DNA from: an uncultured Chloroflexota bacterium
Lineage (GTDB): Bacteria > Chloroflexota > Chloroflexia > Thermomicrobiales > UBA6265
NCBI GenBank assembly: GCA_937870845.1
Contig: CALMZR010000231.1
Coordinates: 1-48,953 of the forward strand
DNA length: 48,953 nucleotides
Direction of reading: 5' to 3'
This document shows, piece by piece, positions 1 through 6,862 of the stretch. Made by a program: the position numbers and the translations under genes. Position 1 is the first letter of the stretch, and every line of letters starts with the position of its first letter. The notes beneath the pieces are model-generated. The model had not been told where the DNA came from, made no database searches, and worked only from the letters and a program-made list of their open reading frames with translations.

Positions 1-380
1 CCGACAGCAAACCCGGCGGGTGTATCCGTCGGCTCGTGGTCGCCGACGTGGGGGATGCTGCGCTCCACCCAGGGCTGATCGCGTCTGATCAGCGCCACCA
101 TCCGCGCGCGATCGACCGACCCGAGTGGGTGCCGCTCACCGCCGTGCAGCACGAGGCGAACGTGAGGCCGCGGCGCCGGGATCGACTCGAACCAGTCGTA
201 AAGCGAATCGACGACGCGCAGCGAGTGCGCGGCGACGGTGGTGTCGACGAACGGGTCGTCGACGCCCATGCCGTGAGATGGCCGGACTAGCACGACTTGC
301 GCGTCTCCGACGCGCTCAACGGCGATGCTCGCCGCGTCGGCCAGTCCGGCCGGCGTCTCCAGCAAGAAGCGGTAGGCCAT
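1..380 (-). CDS. Hypothetical protein, 5' part only (cut by left edge)
   Basis: An open frame on the minus strand starts at an ATG whose complement ends at 380 and runs off the left edge without a stop, giving about 126 residues. The protein begins MAYRFLLETPAG and has an alternating pattern of short hydrophobic strands (AQVVLVRPSHG, HVRLVLHGGE), suggesting a small alpha/beta domain. There is no signal peptide or obvious membrane segment. I do not recognise the family and no catalytic motif stands out. Codon use is GC-rich at third positions like the neighbours, which supports real coding. The gene reads away from the NlpC/P60 gene, so the gap between them is a divergent promoter region. Confidence 0.6.
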   Translation of the reverse strand, partial: MAYRFLLETPAGLADAASIAVERVGDAQVVLVRPSHGMGVDDPFVDTTVAAHSLRVVDSLYDWFESIPAPRPHVRLVLHGGERHPLGSVDRARMVALIRRDQPWVERSIPHVGDHEPTDTPAGFAV

Positions 381-475
381 TCCGCGCGTTCCCCTCGCCC
401 GCCGGCTCGCGGCCGGCCATCGTTCCTCGTGGCGCGAGCTGCCGCGCCGAATCGCGGCACGATTGTACCGTGTGA

Positions 476-503
476 GCTATCAGCTATGGGCTATCGGCTA
501 TCA
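476..503. repeat. 7-bp tandem repeat, four units
   Basis: Four consecutive heptamers, GCTATCA, GCTATGG, GCTATCG and GCTATCA, share the core GCTAT. A related stretch (GGCTGGCTGATGGCTG) lies about 65 bases downstream. Seven is not a multiple of three and no gene covers the repeat, so it is an intergenic simple repeat open to slippage. Confidence 0.7.
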
Positions 504-600
504 GTCCCAGGCAGCACGAACAGCGTAGCCGGCAGGAAACGCTAGAAGTTGCACTACTACGACGGCTGGCTGATGGCTGAAAACTGTGACTTTCCGGCTC

Positions 601-629
601 TTGTCAACTGCCTCCCCCATCGGTACTGT
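601..629 (+). promoter_or_regulatory. Putative sigma70-type promoter for the NlpC/P60 gene
   Basis: TTGTCA at 601-606 and TACTGT at 624-629 are separated by exactly 17 bases, close to the TTGACA/TATAAT consensus and spacing. Transcription would begin near 636, giving a leader of about 100 bases before the ATG at 737. Confidence 0.5.
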
Positions 630-736
630 TCCGTATGTCAACCCCCGTCACCCGCGGTACTCGCGAACCCCGCCGCGCGTTTTCATCCACGTGAGCGTCA
701 GGGCTGCCCCGATCCGATCGCTCGGAAGGAGAGGCC

Positions 737-1297
737 ATGCATCTGGTGGAGGAGGACATCGTCGCGGAGCGTCTGAAGATCGGGCGCCGCGCCGCCCTGG
801 CTTTGGGCGCCGCCGCCGCGCTCGGCCTGTGGCTCGACGCGGTGGCCGCCAAGAAATCAAGGCGGCGAAACGATCGGAAATCCGGCAAGAAGGACAAGAA
901 GAACAAGAGGCAGCGCGCGTCCGGGAGCGGGCGCGACGTGGTTCGCGTTGCCAAGAAGTACAAGGGCGCCAAGTACACGTGGGGCGGCTCCTCCCCCAAG
1001 GGGTTCGATTGCTCCGGGTTCACCTGGTACGTCTACCAGAAGGCAACCGGGATGGACATCAGCCGCGGGGTCGAGGAGCAGTGGAAGCGCGGCCGCTCGG
1101 TTGGCAAGAACGACTGGAAGCCGGGCGACATCGTCTTCTTCAAGAACACGTTCGAGCGCGGCCTGTCGCACAACGGCATCTACATCGGCGGAGACGAGTT
1201 CATCCACGCCGAGAACGAGCGCACCGGGGTCGTCATTTCCAGCTTGGAGTCGGACTATTATAGCGACCACTACGCGGGAGCGCGTCGGTTCCTGTAA
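737..1297 (+). CDS. Secreted NlpC/P60 (C40) peptidoglycan hydrolase
   Basis: A 186-residue protein predicted to cut cell-wall peptides outside the membrane. Residues 1-38 look like an export signal: GRRAAL at 16-21, possibly a weak twin-arginine motif, then an alanine-rich hydrophobic stretch. Residues 39-60 are extremely basic (Lys/Arg runs). The C40 domain follows from about 66: the catalytic cysteine is C92 in FDCSGF after the usual YTWGG, the catalytic histidine is H145 in SHNGIYIG, and H157 in FIHA is the likely third polar residue. The ATG at 737 is preceded by GGAAGGAG at good spacing. The gene stands alone with its own promoter and a strong terminator. Family assignment is firm; the exact bond cut is unknown. 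Confidence 0.9.
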   Translation: MHLVEEDIVAERLKIGRRAALALGAAAALGLWLDAVAAKKSRRRNDRKSGKKDKKNKRQRASGSGRDVVRVAKKYKGAKYTWGGSSPKGFDCSGFTWYVYQKATGMDISRGVEEQWKRGRSVGKNDWKPGDIVFFKNTFERGLSHNGIYIGGDEFIHAENERTGVVISSLESDYYSDHYAGARRFL

Positions 1298-1312
1298 GGC
1301 GACGGCGGGCGA

Positions 1313-1341
1313 GGGGCACGGTCTGCCGTGCCCCCGTTTTT
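1313..1341 (+). terminator. Rho-independent terminator
   Basis: GGGGCACGG (1313-1321), loop TCTG, CCGTGCCCC (1326-1334), then CG and five T (1337-1341). This is a perfect 9-bp stem, 16 bases after the NlpC/P60 stop codon. The opposite strand has no U-tract, so it serves only the plus strand. Confidence 0.85.
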
Positions 1342-1362
1342 AGGCCGCTAGCGGCGCTTTAT

Positions 1363-2580
1363 CTAGAACTCGTCGTCGTAGCCCTGGAGATCGCGCACGA
1401 GCTCCTGGACTTGAACGGAAGCCTCGTTGGCGAGGCGGAGGACTTTGTCCCGCCGCTCCGCGTCCAGCAGCGCGTAGAGGGCGAGCCCCAGTCCCGCGCC
1501 GCCCCAGAAGAGGCCCGCCTTGCCGCGATGCTCCTCATCGGCGACGACATTCGCCGCGGACCGCTCCGCCTCTTCGGCCCGCATCACCGCCGCGTCGGCC
1601 GCTTCATGCGAAGCCCGCCACAGCCGGCGCTTGCCGTTGGACTTGATTGCCTCCGCCCGCTGCTGCGCCTCTTCCTCCGCGTGGCGGAAGGCTTCGCGCG
1701 CCTCCTCTTCGGCGTGGCGTCCCTTGTCGCGCACGTCCTCGGCGGCATCGCGAGCGCGCTCTTTGCCGGCTTCGAGCATGCCGAGCGCCGCCATTGCGGC
1801 TTGCACCGCCGACTCGCGCAGGGTTGGACCGAGATCCTTCTGCAGGATCTCCATGACCTGATTCTTATCACGTGCGGCCAGGAGGGCCGGAGCCTTGGCC
1901 TTCAGCGATCGTTCGAGCTGCGCCAGGGCCGCGGCCGCGGCCTGAGCCGCGACGTCGTCCTTTCCGCCTTTGCCCTTGCCGGTGAACCGGGATGCGAGAC
2001 CGAGATAGTCTCGCTCCGCCTTGCGGCCGGTCCCCTCCAGACGGCTCTTGAGCTCTTCGATCTCCGCTCGCAGCCGGTCGATCTCGCTCTCGGGCTCGTC
2101 CCTGTGGCGCAGATGCGCAATGCGCTCTTTGCCCTCGCCGGCCAGATGCCGCGCCTCGGCGCCAACTTTGGAGACGACCGTGGCAGCGTCGTCGACGACT
2201 CGGTGACCCGCGGCCAGGAGGCGGCTCTCCGCCTCCTTTGCCCGCTGCTGGGCATCCCAGGCCGCCGCTTTGAGGTCGCGCTCGGCCGCGCTGGCATCCC
2301 CGGCCAGCGCCGCGGCCAGCTCTTTGGCGTCGGCTTCGACGCGGTCGCCGGTCCGCGCCGCCGCGGTCACAAACGCCTTACGCTTCTTCTTGGCCGCTTT
2401 GGCGGCCTTCTTCGCGTCCTTCTCGAGTTCGGATCTCGCCTCTGATGCCGCCTTCTCGATCCGCTCCTTCGTCGTGTCGTCGTCGCGGCGGGCGAGGGCG
2501 ATCAGGAGCGCAGCAGCCGCGGCGCCGCCGACGGCGAGAAGGATGACCTTGACGTTCAGTTCGTCGTCTTGCTCGTGCAT
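1363..2580 (-). CDS. YtxH-like, alanine/glutamate-rich coiled-coil membrane protein
   Basis: About 405 residues. The N-terminus has a single hydrophobic helix (KVILLAVGGAAAAALLIAL, about residues 11-29). A very long, highly charged Ala/Glu/Lys/Arg region follows with heptad-like spacing, consistent with an extended helix or coiled coil. A second short hydrophobic segment lies near the C-terminus (GLFWGGAGLGLALYALL), followed by an amphipathic tail ending YDDEF. The composition resembles YtxH/LEA-like general stress proteins, but that likeness is compositional and function is unproven. I chose the ATG at 2580 because AAAGGGA lies just upstream; an in-frame upstream extension to 2646 has no such site. 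The neighbour is a universal stress protein on the opposite strand, consistent with a stress or envelope role. Confidence 0.7.
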   Translation of the reverse strand: MHEQDDELNVKVILLAVGGAAAAALLIALARRDDDTTKERIEKAASEARSELEKDAKKAAKAAKKKRKAFVTAAARTGDRVEADAKELAAALAGDASAAERDLKAAAWDAQQRAKEAESRLLAAGHRVVDDAATVVSKVGAEARHLAGEGKERIAHLRHRDEPESEIDRLRAEIEELKSRLEGTGRKAERDYLGLASRFTGKGKGGKDDVAAQAAAAALAQLERSLKAKAPALLAARDKNQVMEILQKDLGPTLRESAVQAAMAALGMLEAGKERARDAAEDVRDKGRHAEEEAREAFRHAEEEAQQRAEAIKSNGKRRLWRASHEAADAAVMRAEEAERSAANVVADEEHRGKAGLFWGGAGLGLALYALLDAERRDKVLRLANEASVQVQELVRDLQGYDDEF

Positions 2581-2654
2581 GTGTTCGTCCCTTTCCGGTT
2601 CCGAACGCGAGGACGCCTGGGAACCCGACAGGTAGCAGCGTTTCACCGACGGTC

Positions 2655-2693
2655 ATTGTACCCGTTGCACCCAACCCCGCCCCATTCCATACT
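2655..2693 (+). promoter_or_regulatory. Divergent promoter region (USP and coiled-coil gene)
   Basis: On plus, TTGCAC (2665-2670) and CATACT (2688-2693) are 17 bases apart, a plausible promoter for the stress-protein gene. On minus, TACAAT (complement of 2655-2660) is a good -10 box for the coiled-coil gene, although no matching -35 is clear. The two elements lie back to back. Confidence 0.45.
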
Positions 2694-2746
2694 TTCGCGT
2701 CGCTCCATATCGTGGCAAGGAGGAGCGTGTTGCGCCGAGGGACAGC

Positions 2747-3205
2747 ATGCAGCGTGGGTTCGAGCGGTTGGTGGTTCCAGTGGCCGGCTCGCAGACCGAT
2801 ACCCGCGTCCTCGACATGTTGCCCGATCTGTTCCGCAAGGACGGCGGAGCCGTGACATTCCTGTACGTGGTGGAGGTGCCGCAAGCCATGCCCCTCGATG
2901 CCGAGTTGCCGGTCGAGATCGAAGACGGCGAGCGGGCCCTGCGGCACGCGGAGAATGTCGCCCGGAAAACCCTTCCCGAACGGTCCACCCATATCGTCAC
3001 CGAGTTGCTGCAGGCGCGAGCGATCGGGCCGGCGATCGTGGACGAGGCGATCGAGCGCGGCGCCGACGCCATCGTGATGACCGCGTCGATCCACCGCAAG
3101 CATGGCCGCGACTCACTCGGCGACACGACCAACTACGTTCTCCTCAACGCACCATGCGAGGTCGTCGTCATCCGCACCGCACCCGAGGAGCCAGACCAGC
3201 GATGA
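2747..3205 (+). CDS. Universal stress protein (UspA family)
   Basis: A 152-residue single-domain Usp protein with a Rossmann-like alpha/beta fold. The N-terminal strand FERLVVPVAGS, the middle strand VTFLYVVEVP and the C-terminal block DAIVMTASIHRK followed by VLLNAPCEVVVIR match the family pattern. The usual ATP-binding signature (G-x2-G-x9-G-S/T) is poorly kept, with HGRDSLGDTTNYVL in its place, so it may be a non-ATP-binding member. It starts a plus-strand run: its stop overlaps the ATG of the next gene by the sequence ATGA, suggesting translational coupling to a potassium-uptake regulator. Usp domains are commonly found next to transporters. Confidence 0.85.
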   Translation: MQRGFERLVVPVAGSQTDTRVLDMLPDLFRKDGGAVTFLYVVEVPQAMPLDAELPVEIEDGERALRHAENVARKTLPERSTHIVTELLQARAIGPAIVDEAIERGADAIVMTASIHRKHGRDSLGDTTNYVLLNAPCEVVVIRTAPEEPDQR

Positions 3206-3639
3206 AGGCGGTCATCATGGGCTGCGGGCGGGTCGGGGCCCGTGTCGCGGGCCTCCTCGACCATACCGGCAACAAAGTGACGGTCATCGACACCGACAGC
3301 CGTGCTTTCCGCCGCCTCCCCGCCGGTTTCGGGGGGGAGACGATCATCGGCACCGGCATCGATGAGGACATTTTGCGCAAGGCGGGCATCGAACACGCCG
3401 ACGCGTTCATCGCCGTGACCAACGGCGACAACCGGAACATCATGGCCTCCCAGGTGGCGAAGCTGATCTTCAATGTGCCCGAGGTCGTCTGCCGCATCTA
3501 CGACCCCGTACGCGAAGACACTTACCGCCGGTTGGGCCTGACGACCGTTTGCCCAACGACAACCATCTCCGCCATCGTTCTCGACCATGTGATGCGCGCC
3601 GAATCGGAGCCGGACGGGACACGCGGGGGAGCCTCGTAG
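3202..3639 (+). CDS. TrkA-N (RCK_N) domain protein, single domain
   Basis: 145 residues, a Rossmann fold that binds NAD(H) or a nucleotide. The fingerprint GCGRVGARVAGLL lies at residues 6-18, with the acidic end of strand 2 in VTVIDTD. The later strands (ADAFIAVTNGDN, EVVCRIYDP) are typical of KTN/RCK_N domains that gate Trk/Ktr potassium channels. The protein stops soon after the RCK_N domain and lacks an RCK_C ligand-binding domain. The start at 3202 is set by the 4-bp overlap with the stress-protein stop. Probably one regulatory subunit of a K+ transporter working with the next gene product. Confidence 0.85.
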   Translation: MKAVIMGCGRVGARVAGLLDHTGNKVTVIDTDSRAFRRLPAGFGGETIIGTGIDEDILRKAGIEHADAFIAVTNGDNRNIMASQVAKLIFNVPEVVCRIYDPVREDTYRRLGLTTVCPTTTISAIVLDHVMRAESEPDGTRGGAS

Positions 3640-3641
3640 CG

Positions 3642-4292
3642 GTGTACGTCATCGTCGCTGGCGGCGGCAAAGTCGGGTACTACCTGGCGCAGCATCTGCT
3701 TTCGGAAGGGCACGAAGTGCTGCTCATCGAGCGGAACCCCGACCGCGTGACCGAGATCAACGATGTCCTCGGGGCCGTGGCGATCCCCGGCGATGCCGCC
3801 GAGGCGGGAACCCAGGCCGCGGCCGGCGCCGCCCGCGCCGACGTGATGGTGGCGGTGACGGGTGAGGACGAGGACAACCTCGTGATCTGCCAGATGGCGA
3901 AGGAAAAGTTTCACGTCGCCCGCACCATCGCCCGCGTCAACAATCCGAAGAACGAGGGCCTCTTTCGCATGCTTGGCGTCGATGTCACGGTCAGCCAGAC
4001 GAACTACATCCTCAACCTGATCGAGCAGGCAATCCCCGACCGCTCGTTCGTCCACCTCATAAGCTTCCACGAAGACCTGGCGATCGTCGACGCCAAGGTG
4101 TCCGAAACGTCGGCCGTCGCCCATCGCGCCATCGCCGAAATCGAGCTGCCGGTCAACACGACGATCACCGCCATCGCTCGCGGGGCGAGCCTCATCGTTC
4201 CCAACCCCGGCACCGAGCTGCTGCCCGGCGATGACATCATCGCCATCGCCCACCAGGACCAGGAAGACGAGCTGCGTCGGCTGCTGGTTTAG
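3642..4292 (+). CDS. TrkA-family potassium uptake regulatory protein (RCK_N + RCK_C)
   Basis: About 216 residues. The N-terminal Rossmann domain starts VIVAGGGKVGYYLAQHL, has the acidic residue in VLLIERN, and is followed by a C-terminal RCK_C domain (about 135-216) ending in the typical PGDDIIAIA strand. This is the usual full length for a TrkA/KtrA-type subunit. I chose the GTG at 3642, two bases after the upstream stop, because the reading into VYVIVAGGG begins exactly at the family's usual N-terminus and GGGGGA lies upstream. A longer start at 3549 would add a non-conserved extension overlapping the previous gene. No TrkH/KtrB membrane subunit lies in the window, so the partner channel must be elsewhere. 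Confidence 0.87.
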   Translation: MYVIVAGGGKVGYYLAQHLLSEGHEVLLIERNPDRVTEINDVLGAVAIPGDAAEAGTQAAAGAARADVMVAVTGEDEDNLVICQMAKEKFHVARTIARVNNPKNEGLFRMLGVDVTVSQTNYILNLIEQAIPDRSFVHLISFHEDLAIVDAKVSETSAVAHRAIAEIELPVNTTITAIARGASLIVPNPGTELLPGDDIIAIAHQDQEDELRRLLV

Positions 4293-4320
4293 GGCCTGAG
4301 CTTTCCGTACGAGGACTGCG

Positions 4321-5151
4321 ATGCTGCTCGCCGTCGAGGTCGGCAACACGAACACGACCTTTGGGCTTTTCTCCGATTCCGGCGACCTTGTCTCGTCGTA
4401 CCGGCTCTCGACCGAGCGGGAGCGGATGCCCGACGAGTGGTTCGCGCTGCTGGCCGCGCTGCTGGCGTCGGATCGCCACAGTTTGGGCGAGGTCCACGGG
4501 GCAATCATCTCCAGTGTCGTGCCGAGCGTCACGACCTGGTTGACAGCCATGCTTGAGGATCGGCTCGGGCTCGAACCGGTGGTGGTCAGCGGCGAGTTGG
4601 ACATCGGGCTCAGGCTCGACGTCGACGAGCCAAAGCAACTCGGAGCGGATCGCATCGTCGATTGCGTCGCGGTCTTCGCTCGGTATGGCGGGCCGGCCAT
4701 CATCGTCGACCTGGGCACGGCCACCACGTTCGACGTCATCGGCGCGGACGGGACGTACCTGGGAGGGGCGATTGCGGCGGGCGTTGGCACATCGCTGAAG
4801 GCTTTGGCCGCCAGCGCGGCGCAACTCTTCAACGTGGAGCTGCACATGCCGGAGCGTGTCATCGGGCGCAATACCGCCGACCAGCTCCGCGCCGGGATCG
4901 TCGCCGGCCACCTGGCGATGGTCGAGGGGATGATCGAACGCACGCGCGCCGAATTGGAGGTGGATGCGGTGGTTGTCGTCACCGGTGGTCTGGCGCCGCT
5001 CTTCGCCGGCCGCTCCCCACTTTTCGATCACCTCGATCCAGATTTGACTCTGGACGGCTTGAAAATCATCTACGATCGCGTCAAGCGTGGCCAAGGAGCG
5101 AAGCGCCTCTCTTCCATTGGTGGACCCTCGGAGCGGTTCGATGACGGCTGA
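4321..5151 (+). CDS. coaX: Type III pantothenate kinase
   Basis: 276 residues, an ASKHA-fold kinase that phosphorylates pantothenate in the first step of coenzyme A synthesis. Visible signatures are VGNTNTTFG at residues 7-15, GADR at 108-111, DLGTATTFD at 130-138 and the C-terminal VTGG before the last helix. Two positions are unusual: the first motif reads EVGNTN where the family has DVGNTN (E6), and GGAIAAG has alanine (A153) where CoaX usually has proline. Asp110 and Asp130 are present. GAGGA precedes the ATG. The gene sits 28 bases after the TrkA gene and overlaps the acetyltransferase start by 11 bases, so it is likely co-transcribed. Confidence 0.92.
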   Translation: MLLAVEVGNTNTTFGLFSDSGDLVSSYRLSTERERMPDEWFALLAALLASDRHSLGEVHGAIISSVVPSVTTWLTAMLEDRLGLEPVVVSGELDIGLRLDVDEPKQLGADRIVDCVAVFARYGGPAIIVDLGTATTFDVIGADGTYLGGAIAAGVGTSLKALAASAAQLFNVELHMPERVIGRNTADQLRAGIVAGHLAMVEGMIERTRAELEVDAVVVVTGGLAPLFAGRSPLFDHLDPDLTLDGLKIIYDRVKRGQGAKRLSSIGGPSERFDDG

Positions 5152-5623
5152 ACGAACAGCAAGACCGATCGAGATTCGAGCGTTCTCCTCCGCCGACAGC
5201 GAGTTTCTCGCCCGCGTCACGCCGCGCATTCGTCCGGCCGACACCGCTTCTCCGCGCGACCCCGACGCCATGGATCGGTTTTTTGGCGAGCTCGCACAAG
5301 GGAGGCTGCTCAGGGAACCGGGCGCGGAAGCGTTCGTGGCCACCGTCGATGACGAGCCGTGCGGGCTCGTCTCGATCCGTCCCGACGTCGACTATTTCAC
5401 CGGCCACCCGCGGGCGTACGTCGACATTCTCGTCGTCGCGAAGGACGCGGAAGGGGGCGGTGTCGGACGGGCGCTGATGAACCATGTCGAGCGCTGGGCG
5501 CTCGCTGGCGGGTTCCGGGAGGTGGTTCTGGACGTTTTTGCCGACAACCACGGCGCCATCACGTTTTACGAGCGCTGCGGCTATCGTCCTGACCACATCC
5601 GCATGGCCAAACCGCTGCAATGA
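5141..5623 (+). CDS. GNAT-family N-acetyltransferase
   Basis: 160 residues. The acetyl-CoA-binding core is the strand DILVVAKDAEGG followed by GGVGRALM (pyrophosphate-binding loop, Q/R-x-x-G-x-G/A type) and helix. The last core is VVLDVFADNHGAITFYERCGY, the standard beta5-alpha4 block with the conserved N and YE. The acceptor is not predictable. The ATG at 5141 is favoured over an upstream in-frame start because GGAG precedes it and the added residues would only be an out-of-frame reading of the coaX tail. It overlaps coaX by 11 bases. Confidence 0.85.
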   Translation: MTAERTARPIEIRAFSSADSEFLARVTPRIRPADTASPRDPDAMDRFFGELAQGRLLREPGAEAFVATVDDEPCGLVSIRPDVDYFTGHPRAYVDILVVAKDAEGGGVGRALMNHVERWALAGGFREVVLDVFADNHGAITFYERCGYRPDHIRMAKPLQ

Positions 5624-5741
5624 TCGTGTCGCGATACACCGGCACGTCCTTCCGCTTGTGCATGCGTCCAGAGGCGTGCTATGCGTTGCGGGCTGACCAA
5701 TACGAGGCTGAGTCGACCTGTACGGAGGTTTCACCACCATC

Positions 5742-6659
5742 ATGCCCGACGCAACAACGGGCTTTACGCAGGCGCTGGGGCGATCGCCCACCGGCGATCA
5801 ACCGCTGAAGCTTGCGGTCCAGCGATCGGGAAGGCTGACCGAGCCCACGCTCGATCTGCTGCACGCCATCGGGCTTCAGTTCGAGAGCTACGGCCAGCGG
5901 CTCTTTTCCCACTGCCGCAACTTCCCATTGTCAATCCTCTATGGCCGAGACGACGATATCCCGGGGTACGTCGGGCTCGGCACGGTGGACCTCGGCATCG
6001 TCGGCCGAAACCTCATCCATGAGGAGAACGTCGCCGTCGAGGAGCTGGCCCCGCTTGGGTTCGGCTACTGCGAGCTGGTCGTCGCGGCGCTACGGGACGC
6101 TCCCTATTCCGAGCCGCGCCAACTCCTCGGCGCCCGCATCGCCACGTCCTATCCCGGCTCGGCACGGCGATATTTCCAAGGGATCGGCGGCGACCCGGAG
6201 ATCATCACCATCAGCGGCTCGGTCGAAGTCGCCCCGTCGCTCGGTCTGGCCGACGCCATCGTGGAGTTGACCGCGACGGGATCAACGCTGCTCCTCAACG
6301 ATTTACGGCCCCTGGCCACCATCCTCGAGTCGGAGGCCGTGCTGGCGGCGAATCCGACCTCGCTCGCCGACCCGGCCAAGCGCGCCAACGTCGACCGATT
6401 GCTGATGCGCATCGATGCCGTGCGCGCCGCCAAGCGCTACAAGTACCTGATGATGAACGCGCCGGAGGCGGCGTTGCCCGCCATCCGCGCCGTCGTGCCC
6501 GGTCTCAAGGCGCCGACGATCGTGCCATTGGCCGACCCCGGCTGGGTCGCCGTCCACACGGCCGTCGAGGAGGACGCGTTCTGGGAGTCGATCGAGCGGC
6601 TGCGCGCCGCCGGGGCGACCGAGATTCTCGTTTCGTCCCTGGAGAAGCTGCTGCTGTAG
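5742..6659 (+). CDS. hisG: ATP phosphoribosyltransferase, long form
   Basis: 305 residues; joins ATP and PRPP in the first step of histidine synthesis. The periplasmic-binding-like catalytic domains include the N-terminal QRSGRL segment (usually PKGRL), DLGIVGRN, and the signature EVAPSLGLADAIVELTATGS with the PRPP loop ATGSTL. The C-terminal 80 or so residues (from about 215) match the ACT-like regulatory domain of long-form HisG, so it should be a self-sufficient, histidine-inhibited hexamer needing no HisZ. GGAGG lies about 13 bases before the ATG, a rather long spacing. First gene of the his operon, but separated from hisC by 203 bases. Confidence 0.93.
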   Translation: MPDATTGFTQALGRSPTGDQPLKLAVQRSGRLTEPTLDLLHAIGLQFESYGQRLFSHCRNFPLSILYGRDDDIPGYVGLGTVDLGIVGRNLIHEENVAVEELAPLGFGYCELVVAALRDAPYSEPRQLLGARIATSYPGSARRYFQGIGGDPEIITISGSVEVAPSLGLADAIVELTATGSTLLLNDLRPLATILESEAVLAANPTSLADPAKRANVDRLLMRIDAVRAAKRYKYLMMNAPEAALPAIRAVVPGLKAPTIVPLADPGWVAVHTAVEEDAFWESIERLRAAGATEILVSSLEKLLL

Positions 6660-6814
6660 GCGGAAAGCGAGAGGCGAACGCAAGGGAATCGAGCGACTCC
6701 AGCAAGGGGGGATTGACCAAGATTCGCCGCCTCCGCCCAAGAAATCCGCCCCTTCCTGCCTCGGCTATCATTGGCGCGCAGTCTGTTGGCCGCCGCTGGA
6801 GATTCGCTGGACTT

Positions 6815-6839
6815 TCGAGCGTCGACGCGCGACGTTCGA
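6815..6839 (+). promoter_or_regulatory. Leader hairpin just before the hisC ribosome site
   Basis: TCGAGCGTCG (6815-6824), loop ACGCG, CGACGTTCGA (6830-6839). In RNA all ten positions pair, one as G-U. It is followed by CTCTTTGCTTC and then directly by the hisC site GGAGGA (6851-6856). It could act as a processing site, attenuator or translational control element in the hisG-hisC gap. Confidence 0.5.
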
Positions 6840-6862
6840 CTCTTTGCTTCGGAGGAACCCTC

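Larger units (their letters stand above)
381..736. other. Divergent intergenic region
   Basis: About 355 bases without a convincing gene. It holds a 7-bp tandem repeat (476-503), a second GCT-rich imperfect patch near 560-590 and a good sigma70-like promoter reading right (601-629). The purine-rich ribosome site of the next gene (GGAAGGAG, about 725-732) ends the region. I looked for the conserved core of a cyclic-di-AMP riboswitch, which often precedes NlpC/P60 genes, and did not see it. Confidence 0.6.

Noticed and set aside
381-736. Cyclic-di-AMP riboswitch before the NlpC/P60 gene
   Set aside because: These often precede such genes, but I could not find the conserved core in this leader.
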